Positions 52,794-63,695 of a stretch of DNA of 64,000 nt are shown one piece after another (positions within the stretch are counted from its first letter, which is position 1; every line of letters begins with the position of its first letter). The position numbers and the translations under genes are program-made. The notes under the pieces were generated by a model. The model searched no databases, was not told where the DNA came from, and worked only from the letters and a program-made list of their open reading frames with translations. The DNA comes from Gemmatimonadaceae bacterium (GTDB taxonomy: Bacteria > Gemmatimonadota > Gemmatimonadetes > Gemmatimonadales > Gemmatimonadaceae), in the NCBI GenBank assembly GCA_020846935.1, contig JADLCY010000011.1, positions 496,001 to 560,000 on the forward strand, in the 5' to 3' direction.

Positions 52794-53765
52794 ATGACGG
52801 CGTTCCTGCTGCGGCGGATCCTGATGGGCGTGGCCACGGTGTTCGCCGTGACGACGCTGACGTTTGTCCTGCTGCACGCCGCGCCCGGCGAGCCGTACGC
52901 CGCGATTCTCGAGGACGCGCGCTTCGACCCGGCACAGCGCGCGGCATTCCGGGAGCGCCACGGCCTGGATGATCCGGTCCCGTTGCAGTATGTGAAGTAC
53001 CTGGGCCGCGTGGCGCGCGGCGACCTTGGCGAGTCCTTCGTCAGTCGCCGGCCCGTGATCAGCGTGATCGCCGAACGGCTGCCGCGCACGCTGCTGCTCA
53101 TGGGCACGGCGCTGGCCCTGGGTGCCGCGTTAGGCGTGGCCGTGGGCGCGTGGCAGGCGAACCGCGAAGGATCGCCCGGAGACCGCGCCACCGGCGCACT
53201 CACCGTCGCCCTCACCTCCGTCCCCGACTTCTGGATCGCCATCGCGCTCCTGCTGACGCTTGGCCTCGAACTTCGCTGGTTCCCCATCACCGGCATGACG
53301 GACGCGGCCATGCACGACTTCATGTCGCCGCTCGGAAAGGTCGGCGACATCGCCTATCACCTCGTTCTGCCGGCCCTGTCCCTCGTCCTCATCGTCGGCG
53401 CGGTCGTTGCGCGCTTTCAGCGGAGCGCCGTGCTCGAGGTACTCCCCGAGGACTACGTACGCACCGCACGCGCCAAAGGGGTCGCCCCACGGCAGCTCCT
53501 CTATCGCCACGCACTGCGGAACGCGCTGCTCCCCACGATCACGCTCATCGGCTTGTCGCTCCCGGCACTCGTCGGCGGCGCCGTCTTCGTCGAGCGTATC
53601 TTCGCCTGGCCCGGGATCGGCGACCTGGCCGTCGCCTCGATCGGTGGCCGCGACTATTTCGTGGTCCTCGGCGTCACGCTGATCGGGAGCGTCGTGGTCG
53701 TCGTGGCTGGCATCCTCACCGACCTGGCCTACGCCGCCGTCGATCCGCGCACCGGGCATGGCTGA
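52794..53765 (+). CDS. Dipeptide/oligopeptide ABC transporter permease, DppB/OppB type
   Basis: 323 residues with six membrane helices and the inner-membrane permease EAA loop YVRTARAKGVAPRQLLYRHALRNALLP. N-terminal MTAFLLRRILMGVATVFAVTTLTFVLL and RHGLDDPVPLQYVKYLGRVARGDLG are characteristic of DppB/OppB. It begins an operon of B, C, D and F genes, each overlapping the next by a few bases. No substrate-binding protein gene is present up- or downstream. The operon is followed by a POT peptide symporter, so peptide uptake fits. A TTA codon lies in CGTTAGGC at 53128-53135. Confidence 0.92.
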   Translation: MTAFLLRRILMGVATVFAVTTLTFVLLHAAPGEPYAAILEDARFDPAQRAAFRERHGLDDPVPLQYVKYLGRVARGDLGESFVSRRPVISVIAERLPRTLLLMGTALALGAALGVAVGAWQANREGSPGDRATGALTVALTSVPDFWIAIALLLTLGLELRWFPITGMTDAAMHDFMSPLGKVGDIAYHLVLPALSLVLIVGAVVARFQRSAVLEVLPEDYVRTARAKGVAPRQLLYRHALRNALLPTITLIGLSLPALVGGAVFVERIFAWPGIGDLAVASIGGRDYFVVLGVTLIGSVVVVVAGILTDLAYAAVDPRTGHG

Positions 53766-54678
53766 TACGCCGGCGGTGGCCGCCTTCGCCATCGCGCCGC
53801 CGCGCACTCTCGGCGCCGAAACCGTCGGCACCGCGCGTGACTACTGGCGAGCCATCACCGACGACACCGCGGGTCGCGCGGCCCTGGGGTTCCTTGCGCT
53901 GCTCGGCATCCTCGCGATCGCGGCGCCCTGGATCGCCACGTACGACCCGACCACTCCGATCGGGCTCGAGACGCTCAAGCTCAAGCCGCCCTCGTGGTCG
54001 CATCCGCTGGGGACGGATGCCATCAGTCGCGACGTGCTGAGCCGGATGCTCCATGGCGCGCGCATCTCCCTGCGCATTGCCCTCCTCGCGGCGGGCCTCT
54101 CCGGCATCGTCGGGCTCGTGTGGGGGGCGGCGGCCGGCTACCTCGGCGGCACCGTGGATGCGGTGCTCATGCGCCTGGTGGACATGATGCTCGCCGTGCC
54201 GCGCGTCCTGCTCGTGCTCACGCTGATCCCGCTGTGGCCCGACATGTCGACCGATGGCCTGATTCTCGTCCTCGGACTCACCGGGTGGTTCGGCGTCAGC
54301 CGCCTGGCGCGGGCGCAGGCGCTCGGCGTCAGGCATCGCGACTTCGTGCATGCGGCGCGGGCGCTCGGCGCTTCACGACTTGTCGTACTCGTCAGGCATG
54401 TGATGCCACACGCCATCGGTCCCGTGCTGGTGGCGACAACCGTCGGCATCGGTCACGTCCTTGTCCTCGAGGCCGGTCTCACCTACCTCGGACTGGGAGT
54501 GAGGCCTCCAACCCCTTCCTGGGGAAGCATTGTGGCCGAATCGTGGGAAACGCTCCAGATCGCGTGGTGGCTCGTCGCGTCGTCCGGCGCGGCCCTCATC
54601 GGCACGTCCCTCGCGGTGAACGCGATTGCCGACCGCTTGCGCGTCGCAATCCACCCGCGCCAGCTTCCCGGCCGATGA
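53758..54678 (+). CDS. Dipeptide/oligopeptide ABC transporter permease, DppC/OppC type
   Basis: 306 residues, overlapping dppB by 8 bp. It has a DppC-like N-terminus ([22 protein letters not shown]), [24 protein letters not shown] (the family's G-T-D-x2-R-D-x2-S-R motif) and the EAA loop [25 protein letters not shown]. The C-terminal half includes [20 protein letters not shown]. Forms the heterodimeric pore with the DppB-type subunit. Stop overlaps the next gene by 4 bp. Confidence 0.93.
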   Translation: MADTPAVAAFAIAPPRTLGAETVGTARDYWRAITDDTAGRAALGFLALLGILAIAAPWIATYDPTTPIGLETLKLKPPSWSHPLGTDAISRDVLSRMLHGARISLRIALLAAGLSGIVGLVWGAAAGYLGGTVDAVLMRLVDMMLAVPRVLLVLTLIPLWPDMSTDGLILVLGLTGWFGVSRLARAQALGVRHRDFVHAARALGASRLVVLVRHVMPHAIGPVLVATTVGIGHVLVLEAGLTYLGLGVRPPTPSWGSIVAESWETLQIAWWLVASSGAALIGTSLAVNAIADRLRVAIHPRQLPGR

Positions 54679-55681
54679 CCGCCTCCCCGGGGCCCGCCCC
54701 GCTCCTTCGCGTCGAAAACCTCCGCACGTTCTTCCACACGCGAGGAGGAATCGCGCGCGCCGTCGACGGCGTGTCCTTCGAGGTGATGCCCGGGGAGACG
54801 ATCGGGATCGTCGGCGAGTCGGGCAGCGGCAAGTCGGTGACCGCGCTCTCGCTCCTGCGACTGATCGATCCACCGGGTCGCATCGAGGACGGCAGCCGCA
54901 TCGTCTTCGAGGGCCGCGACTTGCTCGCGGCCACGGAAGAGGAGGTGCGCCGGGTGCGCGGCAACCGCATGTCGATGGTGTTCCAGGAGCCGATGACGGC
55001 ACTCAACCCCGTCTTCACGATCGGGGACCAGGTGGCCGAGGTGGCCCGCGTGCACGACGGCGCGTCGCGGAGGGCGGCATGGGAACGTGCGGTCGAGATG
55101 TTGTCGCTGGTTGGTATCCCCTCGCCCCGCGAGCGCGCCTCGCAGTACCCGCACGAGATGTCGGGTGGGATGCGACAGCGCGTCCTGATCGCGATGGCGC
55201 TGGTGATGAACCCGGCACTGCTCATCGCCGACGAGCCGACGACCGCCCTCGACGTCACCATCCAGGCGCAGATCCTCGAGCTGCTCGCCGACGTGCAGCA
55301 GCGCTTTGGCACCGCGATTCTCCTGATCACGCACGATCTCGGCGTGGTCGCCGAAGTGGCGTCGCGGGCGCTGGTGATGTACGGCGGACAGGTGGTGGAA
55401 CGCGCCCCGGTGCGGGAACTGTTTTCGGCGCCCCGGCACCCGTACACACAGGGGCTGCTACGCGCGATGCCGCGCGTCGGCATGGGACGCGACCGGCTGG
55501 TGACGATCCCGGGCACGGTGCCCGCGCCGACCGCATGGCCGACGGGGTGTCGCTTTCGTGATCGCTGCCCGCTCGCCTTCGACCGCTGCGCCACGGAGCA
55601 CCCCGGCCTCCCCGACGGCGCCCATGCCGCCCGTTGCCACCTCGCCGAGACCGGTGCGCCGGTCGCGTTCGCCGAGCGCGC

Positions 55682-55685
<4 letters not shown>
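54675..55685 (+). CDS. Peptide ABC transporter ATP-binding protein, DppD/OppD type
   Basis: 336 residues; the start is the ATG overlapping the permease stop. Walker [18 protein letters not shown] (near residue 52), Q-loop [16 protein letters not shown], signature [15 protein letters not shown], Walker [15 protein letters not shown] and switch His in [13 protein letters not shown]. The C-terminal oligopeptide-binding extension has the Cys-rich [15 protein letters not shown] motif that holds a metal or Fe-S cluster in this family. It energises import together with the F-type partner. Confidence 0.95.
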
Positions 55686-56800
<1,115 letters not shown>

Positions 56801-56869
56801 CGGGCGAGACCCGCGGCGGCCCGGTGCCCGCCCGCCTCGCCCTCTCCGCCCTTGCCGCGCCTAACGCCG

Positions 56870-58429
56870 ATGCCTCCGACCCCCAGCCAGCCCCCCGCCG
56901 CCGATCCTGCGTACGCCCCCTTCACCGGCGACCGTGGCTTCTTCGGTCACCCGCGCGGGCTCTCGACGCTCTTCTTCACGGAGATGTGGGAGCGCTTTTC
57001 GTACTACGGGATCCGCCCGCTGCTGGTGCTCTACATGACGGCAGCGGTAACGAGCGGCGGCTTCGGGTTCGAGCGGGCCGAGGCCTCGTCGATCGTCGGC
57101 ATCTACGCCGCCTCCGTTTACCTGGCCTCACTCCCGGGCGGATGGGTCGCCGACCGATGGCTGGGCCTGCAGCGCGCCGTCTGGTTCGGCGGCATCTTCA
57201 TCGCCGCGGGGCACCTCGCGATCGCGCTCTCCATCGTCTTTGCCCACAGTGCCTTCTTCATCGGCCTGGTGCTCATCGTGATGGGCACCGGGCTGCTCAA
57301 GGGGAACGTGGCGGCCATCGTCGGTGAGCTGTACCCGGCCGGCGGCGCCCGTCGCGATGCCGGATTCTCGATCTTCTACATGGGGATCAACTCCGGCGCC
57401 CTCATCGCGCCCATCGTGACCGGGTTTCTCGGCGAGCGGGTCGGCTGGCACTTCGGCTTCGGCGCCGCGGGCATCGCGATGTTCATCGGCCTGTTCGTCT
57501 TCCGCGCACGCGCCGCAGCTACCCTTGGGCCGATCGGTCGAGACCCGTCGGGCACGCCGGCCCAGCAGGCGCGCGTGCGCTCCATCACGCTCCTCGTCGC
57601 CGCCCTCATCGCGGGCCTCGTCCTCCTCGGCCTCTTCGGTGTCGTGCGCTTCAGCCCCGTGGCCATCGCCTCGAACATGACGACGGTGATGCTTTCCATG
57701 TCGGCGCTGTATTTCCTCTACCTGTTCTTCGGGGCCGGACTCACCGGCGAGGAAAAGAAGCGCATTCTCGTTGTGGTGGTCCTCTTCATCTTCTCGATGA
57801 TTTTCTGGGCCGCCTTCGAGCAGTCCCCGACCTCGCTCAACCTGTTTGCGCGCGACTTCACCGAACGGCAGCTCGGCGGTTGGGAGATCCCGGCCTCGTG
57901 GTTCCAGTCCATCGAGCCCTTCTTCGTGGTGACGCTCGCACCGGCCATGGCCGCGCTCTGGATCTGGCTCGAGAAGCGCGGGTTCAACCTCTCCAGTCCC
58001 TCCAAGTTCGCCTTTGGTCTCGCCTCAGCAGGCATCGGCTTTGTCGCGATGCTCGTCGCGGCCAACGCCGTCCTCGCCAGCGGTGGCGCGCTCAGGGTCT
58101 CGCCCCTCTGGCTCGTGTTCTGCTTCTTCACGCATGGCGTGGGCGAACTCGCGCTGTCGCCGGTGGGACTCAGCTCCATGACGAGCCTCGCACCGCGACG
58201 CCTGATCGGTCAGATGATGGGCGTGTGGTACACCTCGATTGCGCTGGGCAACCTCTTCGCCGGCATTGTCGGCGGCAGTGTCGACCCCAGCCAGCTCGAA
58301 CAGGCCCCGCTGCTCTTCAAGCGCACCGCGATCTCGCTGTTCATCGCCAGCGCCATCCTGCTCGCCCTGGTCATCCCCATCCGTCGTCTCACGCAGGCGC
58401 GAACCGGGTCCGGCTCGCAGGGCGGTTGA
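56870..58429 (+). CDS. Proton-dependent oligopeptide transporter (POT/PTR2 family)
   Basis: 519 residues starting at [10 protein letters not shown]; a TTG 18 bp upstream is possible. Twelve to fourteen membrane helices. Signature [22 protein letters not shown] contains the ExxER proton/peptide motif in helix 1, and [15 protein letters not shown] is the PTR2 signature in helix 5. It imports di- and tripeptides with H+. Adjacent to the peptide ABC operon on the same strand, so two peptide uptake routes cluster here. An intergenic copy of the GCCTAACG octamer (56859-56866) lies a few bases before its start. Confidence 0.92.
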   Translation: MPPTPSQPPAADPAYAPFTGDRGFFGHPRGLSTLFFTEMWERFSYYGIRPLLVLYMTAAVTSGGFGFERAEASSIVGIYAASVYLASLPGGWVADRWLGLQRAVWFGGIFIAAGHLAIALSIVFAHSAFFIGLVLIVMGTGLLKGNVAAIVGELYPAGGARRDAGFSIFYMGINSGALIAPIVTGFLGERVGWHFGFGAAGIAMFIGLFVFRARAAATLGPIGRDPSGTPAQQARVRSITLLVAALIAGLVLLGLFGVVRFSPVAIASNMTTVMLSMSALYFLYLFFGAGLTGEEKKRILVVVVLFIFSMIFWAAFEQSPTSLNLFARDFTERQLGGWEIPASWFQSIEPFFVVTLAPAMAALWIWLEKRGFNLSSPSKFAFGLASAGIGFVAMLVAANAVLASGGALRVSPLWLVFCFFTHGVGELALSPVGLSSMTSLAPRRLIGQMMGVWYTSIALGNLFAGIVGGSVDPSQLEQAPLLFKRTAISLFIASAILLALVIPIRRLTQARTGSGSQGG

Positions 58430-58441
58430 GCCGGCGTCAGG

Positions 58442-60193
58442 TCACGGCCACCGATGGATCGACTGGGGGACACCGCGCTCACGCGCGGAGAGAATGTCGT
58501 TCGGTACGCGCCAGAACGACTGCGTACGATCTTCGCTCGTCAGGCGGAGTTCAAACCTGGCGCCATCGCGGCGGTCGGTCGGGAAGGCAAAGTCCACGCG
58601 CCACATGCGCTGTGACTTGGCCGGTACCGCCAGGATGAGCGACGCGCCGACGGACTGCCGCATGCCGCTCGACACACCCAGGGGGACGTCGCCCGCCACC
58701 ACCGATCCCACATCGGTGAACAGCCCGATGGCCGCATTTGCCGTCCCGCCGATGCTGGCCACGCGCCAGCGTTCTTCCAGGCGCCCGACCATCCTCGTGC
58801 CCCCCGCGAGCCAGCTGTCGGCATAGCCACGCAGGCCGCCGCGCCGATCCCCGAGGGCGAGTTGCACCGGGATCCGCGCGTCCGGGACCGATGACCAACT
58901 CAGGTCTGCCGTAATCAGGTGGCGAGGATGTGGCTTGACGTACCACGCCGCGCGGCCGCTGCTCAACACGTCCTCCCAACCCGTCACCGCCCGTCGCCGT
59001 GCCTCGAGTTGCGCCTCGACCGCGGCGTACATCCCGCTCCACGCCACGCCAAGGAAACTCTCCGCCCGCGCAAAGGTCTCGTGGCGAGCGATACCCCGCG
59101 AGGTCGGCAGGCTGCGGCCCAGGGTCCCACTCACCTGGATACCGGTGCGCAAGTCCTGCGACCCGCTCAACGCGTCGAATCCATCGACGCGCCGGAAGCG
59201 GAGGCGCCGGAATCCAAGCAGCGCGTTCAGTCGCACGCTCCGCCACGGCGCGTACACGCCCTCGAGGTCGGGAACCGTCTCCGGCACGATCCCGTTTGAC
59301 GTGATCACCACCGCGCCTCGTCCCGGCTCGACGTCCTCGACGGAAAACTGCAGGCCGACGAGTCCGCGGCGACCGGGCGGGCCGAAACGGGTGAGCGCAC
59401 CGGCGTCCATGAACTCGCGTTTCACCCGCAGCACCGCCGCGAGCGTGTCGGGACGACGAAATGGCGAGTAGTCGCTGCTCTGCCCCATCGAGACGCGCCA
59501 CGCCACGCGCTGGACCTCGGTCAGGAACGGGTCGCTCACGCGCGCCGTCCACTCGCTGCCCACCTCGCGACGCGCCCAGCGCAAGTCCAGCTGGTAGGGT
59601 CGCTCGAACAGCTGGTAGTTGGTGTAGCGCATTGCGTACGAATCGCGGTAGTACCCACCGCTCCGCCACTGCCCCGACGTGTACACGCCGTTCCCCAGGA
59701 GGTTGGCGTTCCCGAGGGTGAGGCGCGACACCCAGGGCGCTTCGCTCGTGATGCCAAGGTTCCCGACCATCGACGGCTCGTCGACGGTCACGACCTCGAG
59801 CCGCACGCCGTCCCCATCCTGGTACGCCGTGACCGTGGCATCGGCAATGAACGGCATCGCACGAAGCAGCCGCTCGCTCTCCGACCGCCGCAGCGCTGAG
59901 CACCGATCGCCCTTCCTGAGCAACAGGTAGTTGCGGATCACCGACGGCGACGTCGGCGTGTGCAGTCGCACCAGGAGCGAGCCGAGGGTGCGCGAGCGCG
60001 CGAACGCGCCACCGTAGTCCGGCCCTTCGGACCGCACCACCACATCCGTGACCAGTTGTCCGGCGCAGCGCGCCTGCGACCGCGTGCCCTGCGCCTGCAC
60101 GAGCGCAGGAGCAGCCACGCAGGCGACGACGACGACGCCAAAGGTTCGCAGCCTACAACCCCATCTTCTTCTTGAGTTCCGCCAGTCGCGCAT
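58442..60193 (-). CDS. BamA/TamA-like outer-membrane protein with short periplasmic part
   Basis: 583 residues from an ATG preceded by GAGG, chosen because it gives a good signal peptide (MRDWRNSRRRWGCRLRTFGVVVVACVAAPALVQAQ). The 5' end overlaps the upstream coiled-coil gene by 41 bp. A POTRA-like segment follows: VIRNYLLLRKGDRCSALRRSESERLL and FIADATVTAYQDGDGVRLEV. A long beta-strand-rich C-terminal barrel contains GGLRGYADSWLAGG, equivalent to the RGY/RGF barrel motif, and RFELRLTSED near the end. Like BamA/TamA it would sit in the outer membrane, but the cargo is unknown. It is shorter than BamA. Confidence 0.85.
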   Translation of the reverse strand: MRDWRNSRRRWGCRLRTFGVVVVACVAAPALVQAQGTRSQARCAGQLVTDVVVRSEGPDYGGAFARSRTLGSLLVRLHTPTSPSVIRNYLLLRKGDRCSALRRSESERLLRAMPFIADATVTAYQDGDGVRLEVVTVDEPSMVGNLGITSEAPWVSRLTLGNANLLGNGVYTSGQWRSGGYYRDSYAMRYTNYQLFERPYQLDLRWARREVGSEWTARVSDPFLTEVQRVAWRVSMGQSSDYSPFRRPDTLAAVLRVKREFMDAGALTRFGPPGRRGLVGLQFSVEDVEPGRGAVVITSNGIVPETVPDLEGVYAPWRSVRLNALLGFRRLRFRRVDGFDALSGSQDLRTGIQVSGTLGRSLPTSRGIARHETFARAESFLGVAWSGMYAAVEAQLEARRRAVTGWEDVLSSGRAAWYVKPHPRHLITADLSWSSVPDARIPVQLALGDRRGGLRGYADSWLAGGTRMVGRLEERWRVASIGGTANAAIGLFTDVGSVVAGDVPLGVSSGMRQSVGASLILAVPAKSQRMWRVDFAFPTDRRDGARFELRLTSEDRTQSFWRVPNDILSARERGVPQSIHRWP

Positions 60194-60710
60194 CGGCCTC
60201 GGCTTCGTTCGCCGCGCGCCGCTGTTGGCGGTCCAGGTGCCGGAGGTCGCGATCAAGGGCAGCATCGGCCATGCCGAGCGGATCGAGCGTCTCGTCCACC
60301 ACGCCCGTGCGGAGCCCTGACCCCACACCGGCCTGCGCCGCCTTGAGCTGTGCCGTCATTTCCTCGACCTCGCGCTCCGCCATCGCCAGCTCGCCAAGCG
60401 CTGCGTCGAGCTTGCGCTCCAGGACACCGACGCGCTCGAGGTGCTGCGCCTCGAACCGCGACGCGATGGTCACCGTCTCCGCATCGCCGATGCCCTCGGC
60501 GAGGGCCTTGCGGCGCACGACGGTGTCGAGCTCCGCCCTCTCGCGCGCGAGCCGTCCCTCGGTGGCCTTCACTCCATCGCGCAAGCCGTCCAGGGCCACC
60601 CTGGCCTGGATCAGCGTCTGGCGCATCTCGTGCAACATCGCACGCCGGGCTTCGGGAGCGACGTTGCCGTTCAAGAGTTCCTGGAAGGCGTGCCGAATGT
60701 CGTCGAACAT
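60153..60710 (-). CDS. Coiled-coil protein, PspA/IM30-like
   Basis: 185 residues, almost entirely helical. Heptad-like charged helices include MRQTLIQARVALDGLRDGVKATEGRLARERAEL and FEAQHLERVGVLERKLDAALGELAMAEREVEEMTAQL, in the PspA/IM30 coiled-coil style but without an obvious amphipathic membrane-binding N-terminal helix. It overlaps the outer-membrane barrel gene downstream by 41 bp in a different frame. It may act in envelope maintenance or simply be an unrelated coiled-coil adaptor. Family identity is weak; the coding nature is well supported by codon pattern and layout. Confidence 0.65.
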   Translation of the reverse strand: MFDDIRHAFQELLNGNVAPEARRAMLHEMRQTLIQARVALDGLRDGVKATEGRLARERAELDTVVRRKALAEGIGDAETVTIASRFEAQHLERVGVLERKLDAALGELAMAEREVEEMTAQLKAAQAGVGSGLRTGVVDETLDPLGMADAALDRDLRHLDRQQRRAANEAEADARLAELKKKMGL

Positions 60711-60756
60711 GCAGGAATCTTACCCCGCGTCGGGCGATCCGCGCATCCGCCGCGGC

Positions 60757-61470
60757 TCAACTCCAGCCGTCACGCACCTGCCTCAGGAGCCGGTCCGTGC
60801 TGTGGTGGTGCGGAAAGAACACCCGGTCGGAGAGCCCGTTGAGCGCCACCCGCAGTCGGGGAAACCGATCCGCTGCGCTCTCGAACAGCTGCGCCACGCC
60901 GTGTTCGGAGGCCAGGCGGTGCTGGGCAGCCATCTGGTATCCGCGTCGGCCCATCTCGTCGAACCAGGCAAGGTCCGGGCTGCCGCGCCGGTGGTGCTGC
61001 GCCTCGATGCGATCGGGAAACAGGCCCGCGAGCCAGAGCGCGTAGTGTCCCAGGTGCGCCCGCACGAGAAATGCCCGCATCGGGTCACTGCACTCCGCGT
61101 CGGCCGCGAGACCGGCCAGCGAGTCGTAGCGAACGTCGTCGTGCTCGCGGATGCGGTTCGCCCGATCGTGAACCCCGAAATGCAACACGATGCTGGACAC
61201 GAAATCCGCGAGGCCGCGATCGCCTTCGTCCGCGTCACGTAGCGCGCGTCGCACGAGGACGTGGATCAGGAGGGGCAACGAGGCGTGGGCCGCGGCGGGT
61301 CGCTCGAGCAGGGCGTCGGCGAGGCGCGGGTCGTCGAGGATCGCGTCCAGTCCCTTTTCGCGCAGCGTCGCCTCGAGCGTCTCTCGCTCCGCGCTCACTC
61401 CCTGCGCCAGGAGCGAAAGCGCGAACTGCGCGTCGTTCCTCGTCAGGCGCTGCCGCATCGTCCCGAACAT
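60757..61470 (-). CDS. Hypothetical cytoplasmic protein
   Basis: 237 residues from an ATG with a strong AAGGAGG site about 8 bases upstream. Mostly helical (LTRNDAQFALSLLAQGVSAERETLEATL, LIHVLVRRALRDADEGDRGLADFVSSIVLHFGVHDRANR), with scattered acidic and histidine residues near the C-terminus (FFPHHHSTDRLL). No signal peptide, membrane helix or known motif. I do not recognise the family. Divergent from the glycosyltransferase genes that follow on the plus strand, 129 bp away. Confidence 0.7.
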   Translation of the reverse strand: MFGTMRQRLTRNDAQFALSLLAQGVSAERETLEATLREKGLDAILDDPRLADALLERPAAAHASLPLLIHVLVRRALRDADEGDRGLADFVSSIVLHFGVHDRANRIREHDDVRYDSLAGLAADAECSDPMRAFLVRAHLGHYALWLAGLFPDRIEAQHHRRGSPDLAWFDEMGRRGYQMAAQHRLASEHGVAQLFESAADRFPRLRVALNGLSDRVFFPHHHSTDRLLRQVRDGWS

Positions 61471-61599
61471 CACGCGACCCTCCTTCCGTGGGTGCCTGTC
61501 TCTCTGACGGGCATACTCCCTCCGAGGTATCGACGTTCCGTCGGGTGACTTGAGGCGCGGCGTTGCCGGCCCCCCGGGCGGCAGGCACCTTTCGCCCCG

Positions 61600-62649
61600 A
61601 TGTCCATGCGAATCCTGCACATCGACAGTGGGCGCGAGTGGCGTGGTGGCCAGCGGCAGGTCTACCTCCTGGCCCGCGGTCAGCGCGCTGCCGGGGACGA
61701 ACCGATCGTGATCGGCCAGCCCGAAGGTCCGCTCGTCAGGCGACTGCGCGGGGTGGGCGCAGCGGCGAGCGCGGTGCGCATGCGCGGCGAATGGGATCTC
61801 GCGGCGGCCCGTCGGATCCGTGCCCAGATCCGCGGCTGGCGTCCGCACATCGTGCACGCGCATGATGCGCGGTCGCATGCCCTCGCGATGGCGGCGCTCA
61901 TCGGTGTGCGCGGCGTGCCACTCGTGGTCACGCGCCGAGTGATCAACGCGCCACGCGGTCGACTCAAGTACGGTTCGCGCGTCGCACGCTTCATCGCCAT
62001 CTCCGCGGCCGTGCGCGAGGCCCTCGTCACCGCGGGCGTGGATCCGCGACGCGTCGATGTGGTGCACTCGGGCGTGCCCGCTCCGCGTGTTGCCGCCGCG
62101 CGTGACTGGCGTGTTGAGCTGGGCTGGCCCGCCGACGCCGTGGTCTGCGGCATCGTGGGTGCGATGACCGCCGAGAAGGGCATCGGCATCCTGCACGACG
62201 TCGCGGCCCGCCTTCCCGACGATGTCCGTGAACATGCCCGCCTCGTGCTCCTTGGCGGACACGCCAGGGGCCGCGAGTCCATCGAGGGACTCGAAGCGTT
62301 CCGCGCGGGGTTCGTCGACGAGATCCACGCCGCCATGGCCGGCCTCGACATCCTGTGGCACCCGTCGAGCGCCGAGGGCCTGGGCACCAGCGTGATCGAT
62401 GCCATGGCGCTGCGCGTGCCTCCGGTCGCCTTCGCGGTCGGTGGACTACCCGAGTTGGTCGACAACGAACACTCGGGACTCCTCGTCCCCGCAGGAAACG
62501 TCGCCGCATTCGCGGCCGCGGTCGCGCGCCTCGTCCGCGATGCGCCCGCCCGGGAGCAGCTCGCGGCCGCTGGGCCCGCGAGAGCCGCGGAGTTCAGCGT
62601 CGAGCGCATGATCGAGGGATCGCGCGCCGCTTACGCCCGGGTGCTGTAG
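61600..62649 (+). CDS. Glycosyltransferase family 4 (GT-B)
   Basis: 349 residues starting MSMRILHIDSGREWRGGQRQVYLLA; an ATG 6 bp inside is equivalent. GT-B Rossmann folds: N-terminal acceptor side with a WRGGQRQ-type loop, HIVHAHDARSHALA, FIAISAAVREALV, then the donor-side VGAMTAEKGIGIL, LDILWHPSSAEGLGTSVIDAMA (E-x7-E nucleotide-sugar motif) and GLLVPAGNVAAFA. It transfers a sugar from a nucleotide donor in cell-envelope or polysaccharide synthesis. A strong hairpin follows the stop. A GT-A enzyme gene lies downstream on the same strand. Confidence 0.92.
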   Translation: MSMRILHIDSGREWRGGQRQVYLLARGQRAAGDEPIVIGQPEGPLVRRLRGVGAAASAVRMRGEWDLAAARRIRAQIRGWRPHIVHAHDARSHALAMAALIGVRGVPLVVTRRVINAPRGRLKYGSRVARFIAISAAVREALVTAGVDPRRVDVVHSGVPAPRVAAARDWRVELGWPADAVVCGIVGAMTAEKGIGILHDVAARLPDDVREHARLVLLGGHARGRESIEGLEAFRAGFVDEIHAAMAGLDILWHPSSAEGLGTSVIDAMALRVPPVAFAVGGLPELVDNEHSGLLVPAGNVAAFAAAVARLVRDAPAREQLAAAGPARAAEFSVERMIEGSRAAYARVL

Positions 62650-62655
62650 CCCCAA

Positions 62656-62687
62656 CGGGGCAATGCGCGGCATCGCGCGTTGCCCCG
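62656..62687 (+). terminator. Hairpin terminator after the GT4 gene
   Basis: An 8-bp stem CGGGGCAA/TTGCCCCG continued by a T-G wobble and a 5-bp GCGCG/CGCGC stem, 14 pairs in all with a GCAT loop. It starts 6 bp after the stop. No T-tract follows. Confidence 0.65.
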
Positions 62688-62935
62688 TCACCGCGCACGC
62701 GGTCGGCAAAGGCCTGCACCCGGGCGAGGGGCACCATCGGGGCAGCGGAGCGCATTCACGATGAGAACCCGGGCTTGTATGGTCCGGAATCGATGGTTCG
62801 GATGCCGGGGCCGGCGAACGACCCGGAGACGGATGCCCGCGACCGGCAGGGTTGCCTGAATCCCGGCGACCGGAACGGGGTATGACGCCACCACCGCCCC
62901 GCTAGCTTTCGGGCTCCCGCGACGCGACCACCGCC

Positions 62936-63694
62936 GTGCTCTACATCTGCATCCCGGTCCACAACGAGGCGCCGACCATCGGGGTCCTCCTCTGGAAGAT
63001 TCGCGCGGTCTTTCAGGAGTATTCTCGCGAGTACGAAATCCTCGTGTATGACGACGGGAGTACCGACAGCACGGCGGAAACGCTCGCCGGCTACGCGCGC
63101 GCGCTCCCGCTGACCGTGCTCGGTGGTTCCACCCGCGTGGGATACGCGGGCGCGCTCGCCGCACTGTTCCAGGCCGCCTCGCAGCGCACGCGGTACGCCC
63201 GCCGGGACGCGGTGATCACCCTGCAGGGCGACTTCACCGATCCGCCGGAACGCATTCCGGAGTTTGTTCGACGCTTTGAAGGCGGTGCGGACATCGTCGT
63301 CGGCGAGGACAACGCCGCCGCTGGCGCCCACCCTGCACCGATCCGGCGCATGCGGCAGCTCGCCCCGCTGGCTCTGCGGGCCTTCGTGAAGACGCCGGGC
63401 ATCAGCGACCCGTTCGGTACGTTCCGCCTCTATCGCGTGTCGGTCATTCGCGATGCGCTCAAGGCGCCTGGCAGCACGCCGCTGGTTCAGTCCATCGGAT
63501 GGGCGGCCAACGTCGACCTGCTGCTCTCGCTCGTCCCGCACGCCCGGCGCGTGGAGAGCGTGCCACTCGAGCCACGGTACGACCTGCGGCCGCGCCAGAC
63601 GCGCATCCGACCGTTTGCCGACGCCTGGAGCCTGCTGCGCTTCAGCCGCGCGGCGCGTGCCCGTTCGCTCCCGGCCCTGCCGGCCCGGGAGTAA
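62936..63694 (+). CDS. Glycosyltransferase family 2 (GT-A, DPM1-like)
   Basis: 252 residues from a GTG. GT-A motifs: YICIPVHNEAPTIGVLL at the N-terminus, ILVYDDGSTDSTAETL, and the nucleotide-sugar/metal motif ITLQGDFTDPPERIPE (the usual DxD region). The latter half has DPFGTFRLYRVSVI, similar to dolichol-phosphate mannosyltransferase-like and polyprenol glycosyltransferases. No transmembrane helix. It may act with the GT4 upstream in an envelope polysaccharide pathway. Confidence 0.88.
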   Translation: MLYICIPVHNEAPTIGVLLWKIRAVFQEYSREYEILVYDDGSTDSTAETLAGYARALPLTVLGGSTRVGYAGALAALFQAASQRTRYARRDAVITLQGDFTDPPERIPEFVRRFEGGADIVVGEDNAAAGAHPAPIRRMRQLAPLALRAFVKTPGISDPFGTFRLYRVSVIRDALKAPGSTPLVQSIGWAANVDLLLSLVPHARRVESVPLEPRYDLRPRQTRIRPFADAWSLLRFSRAARARSLPALPARE

Positions 63695-63695
63695 G

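Noticed and set aside
3395-53135. TTA codons as a bldA-like developmental switch, as in Streptomyces
   Set aside because: The TTA codons are all within one octamer that also occurs as TAG stops and outside genes, so the constraint is on the DNA word. The genes involved are housekeeping and unrelated.
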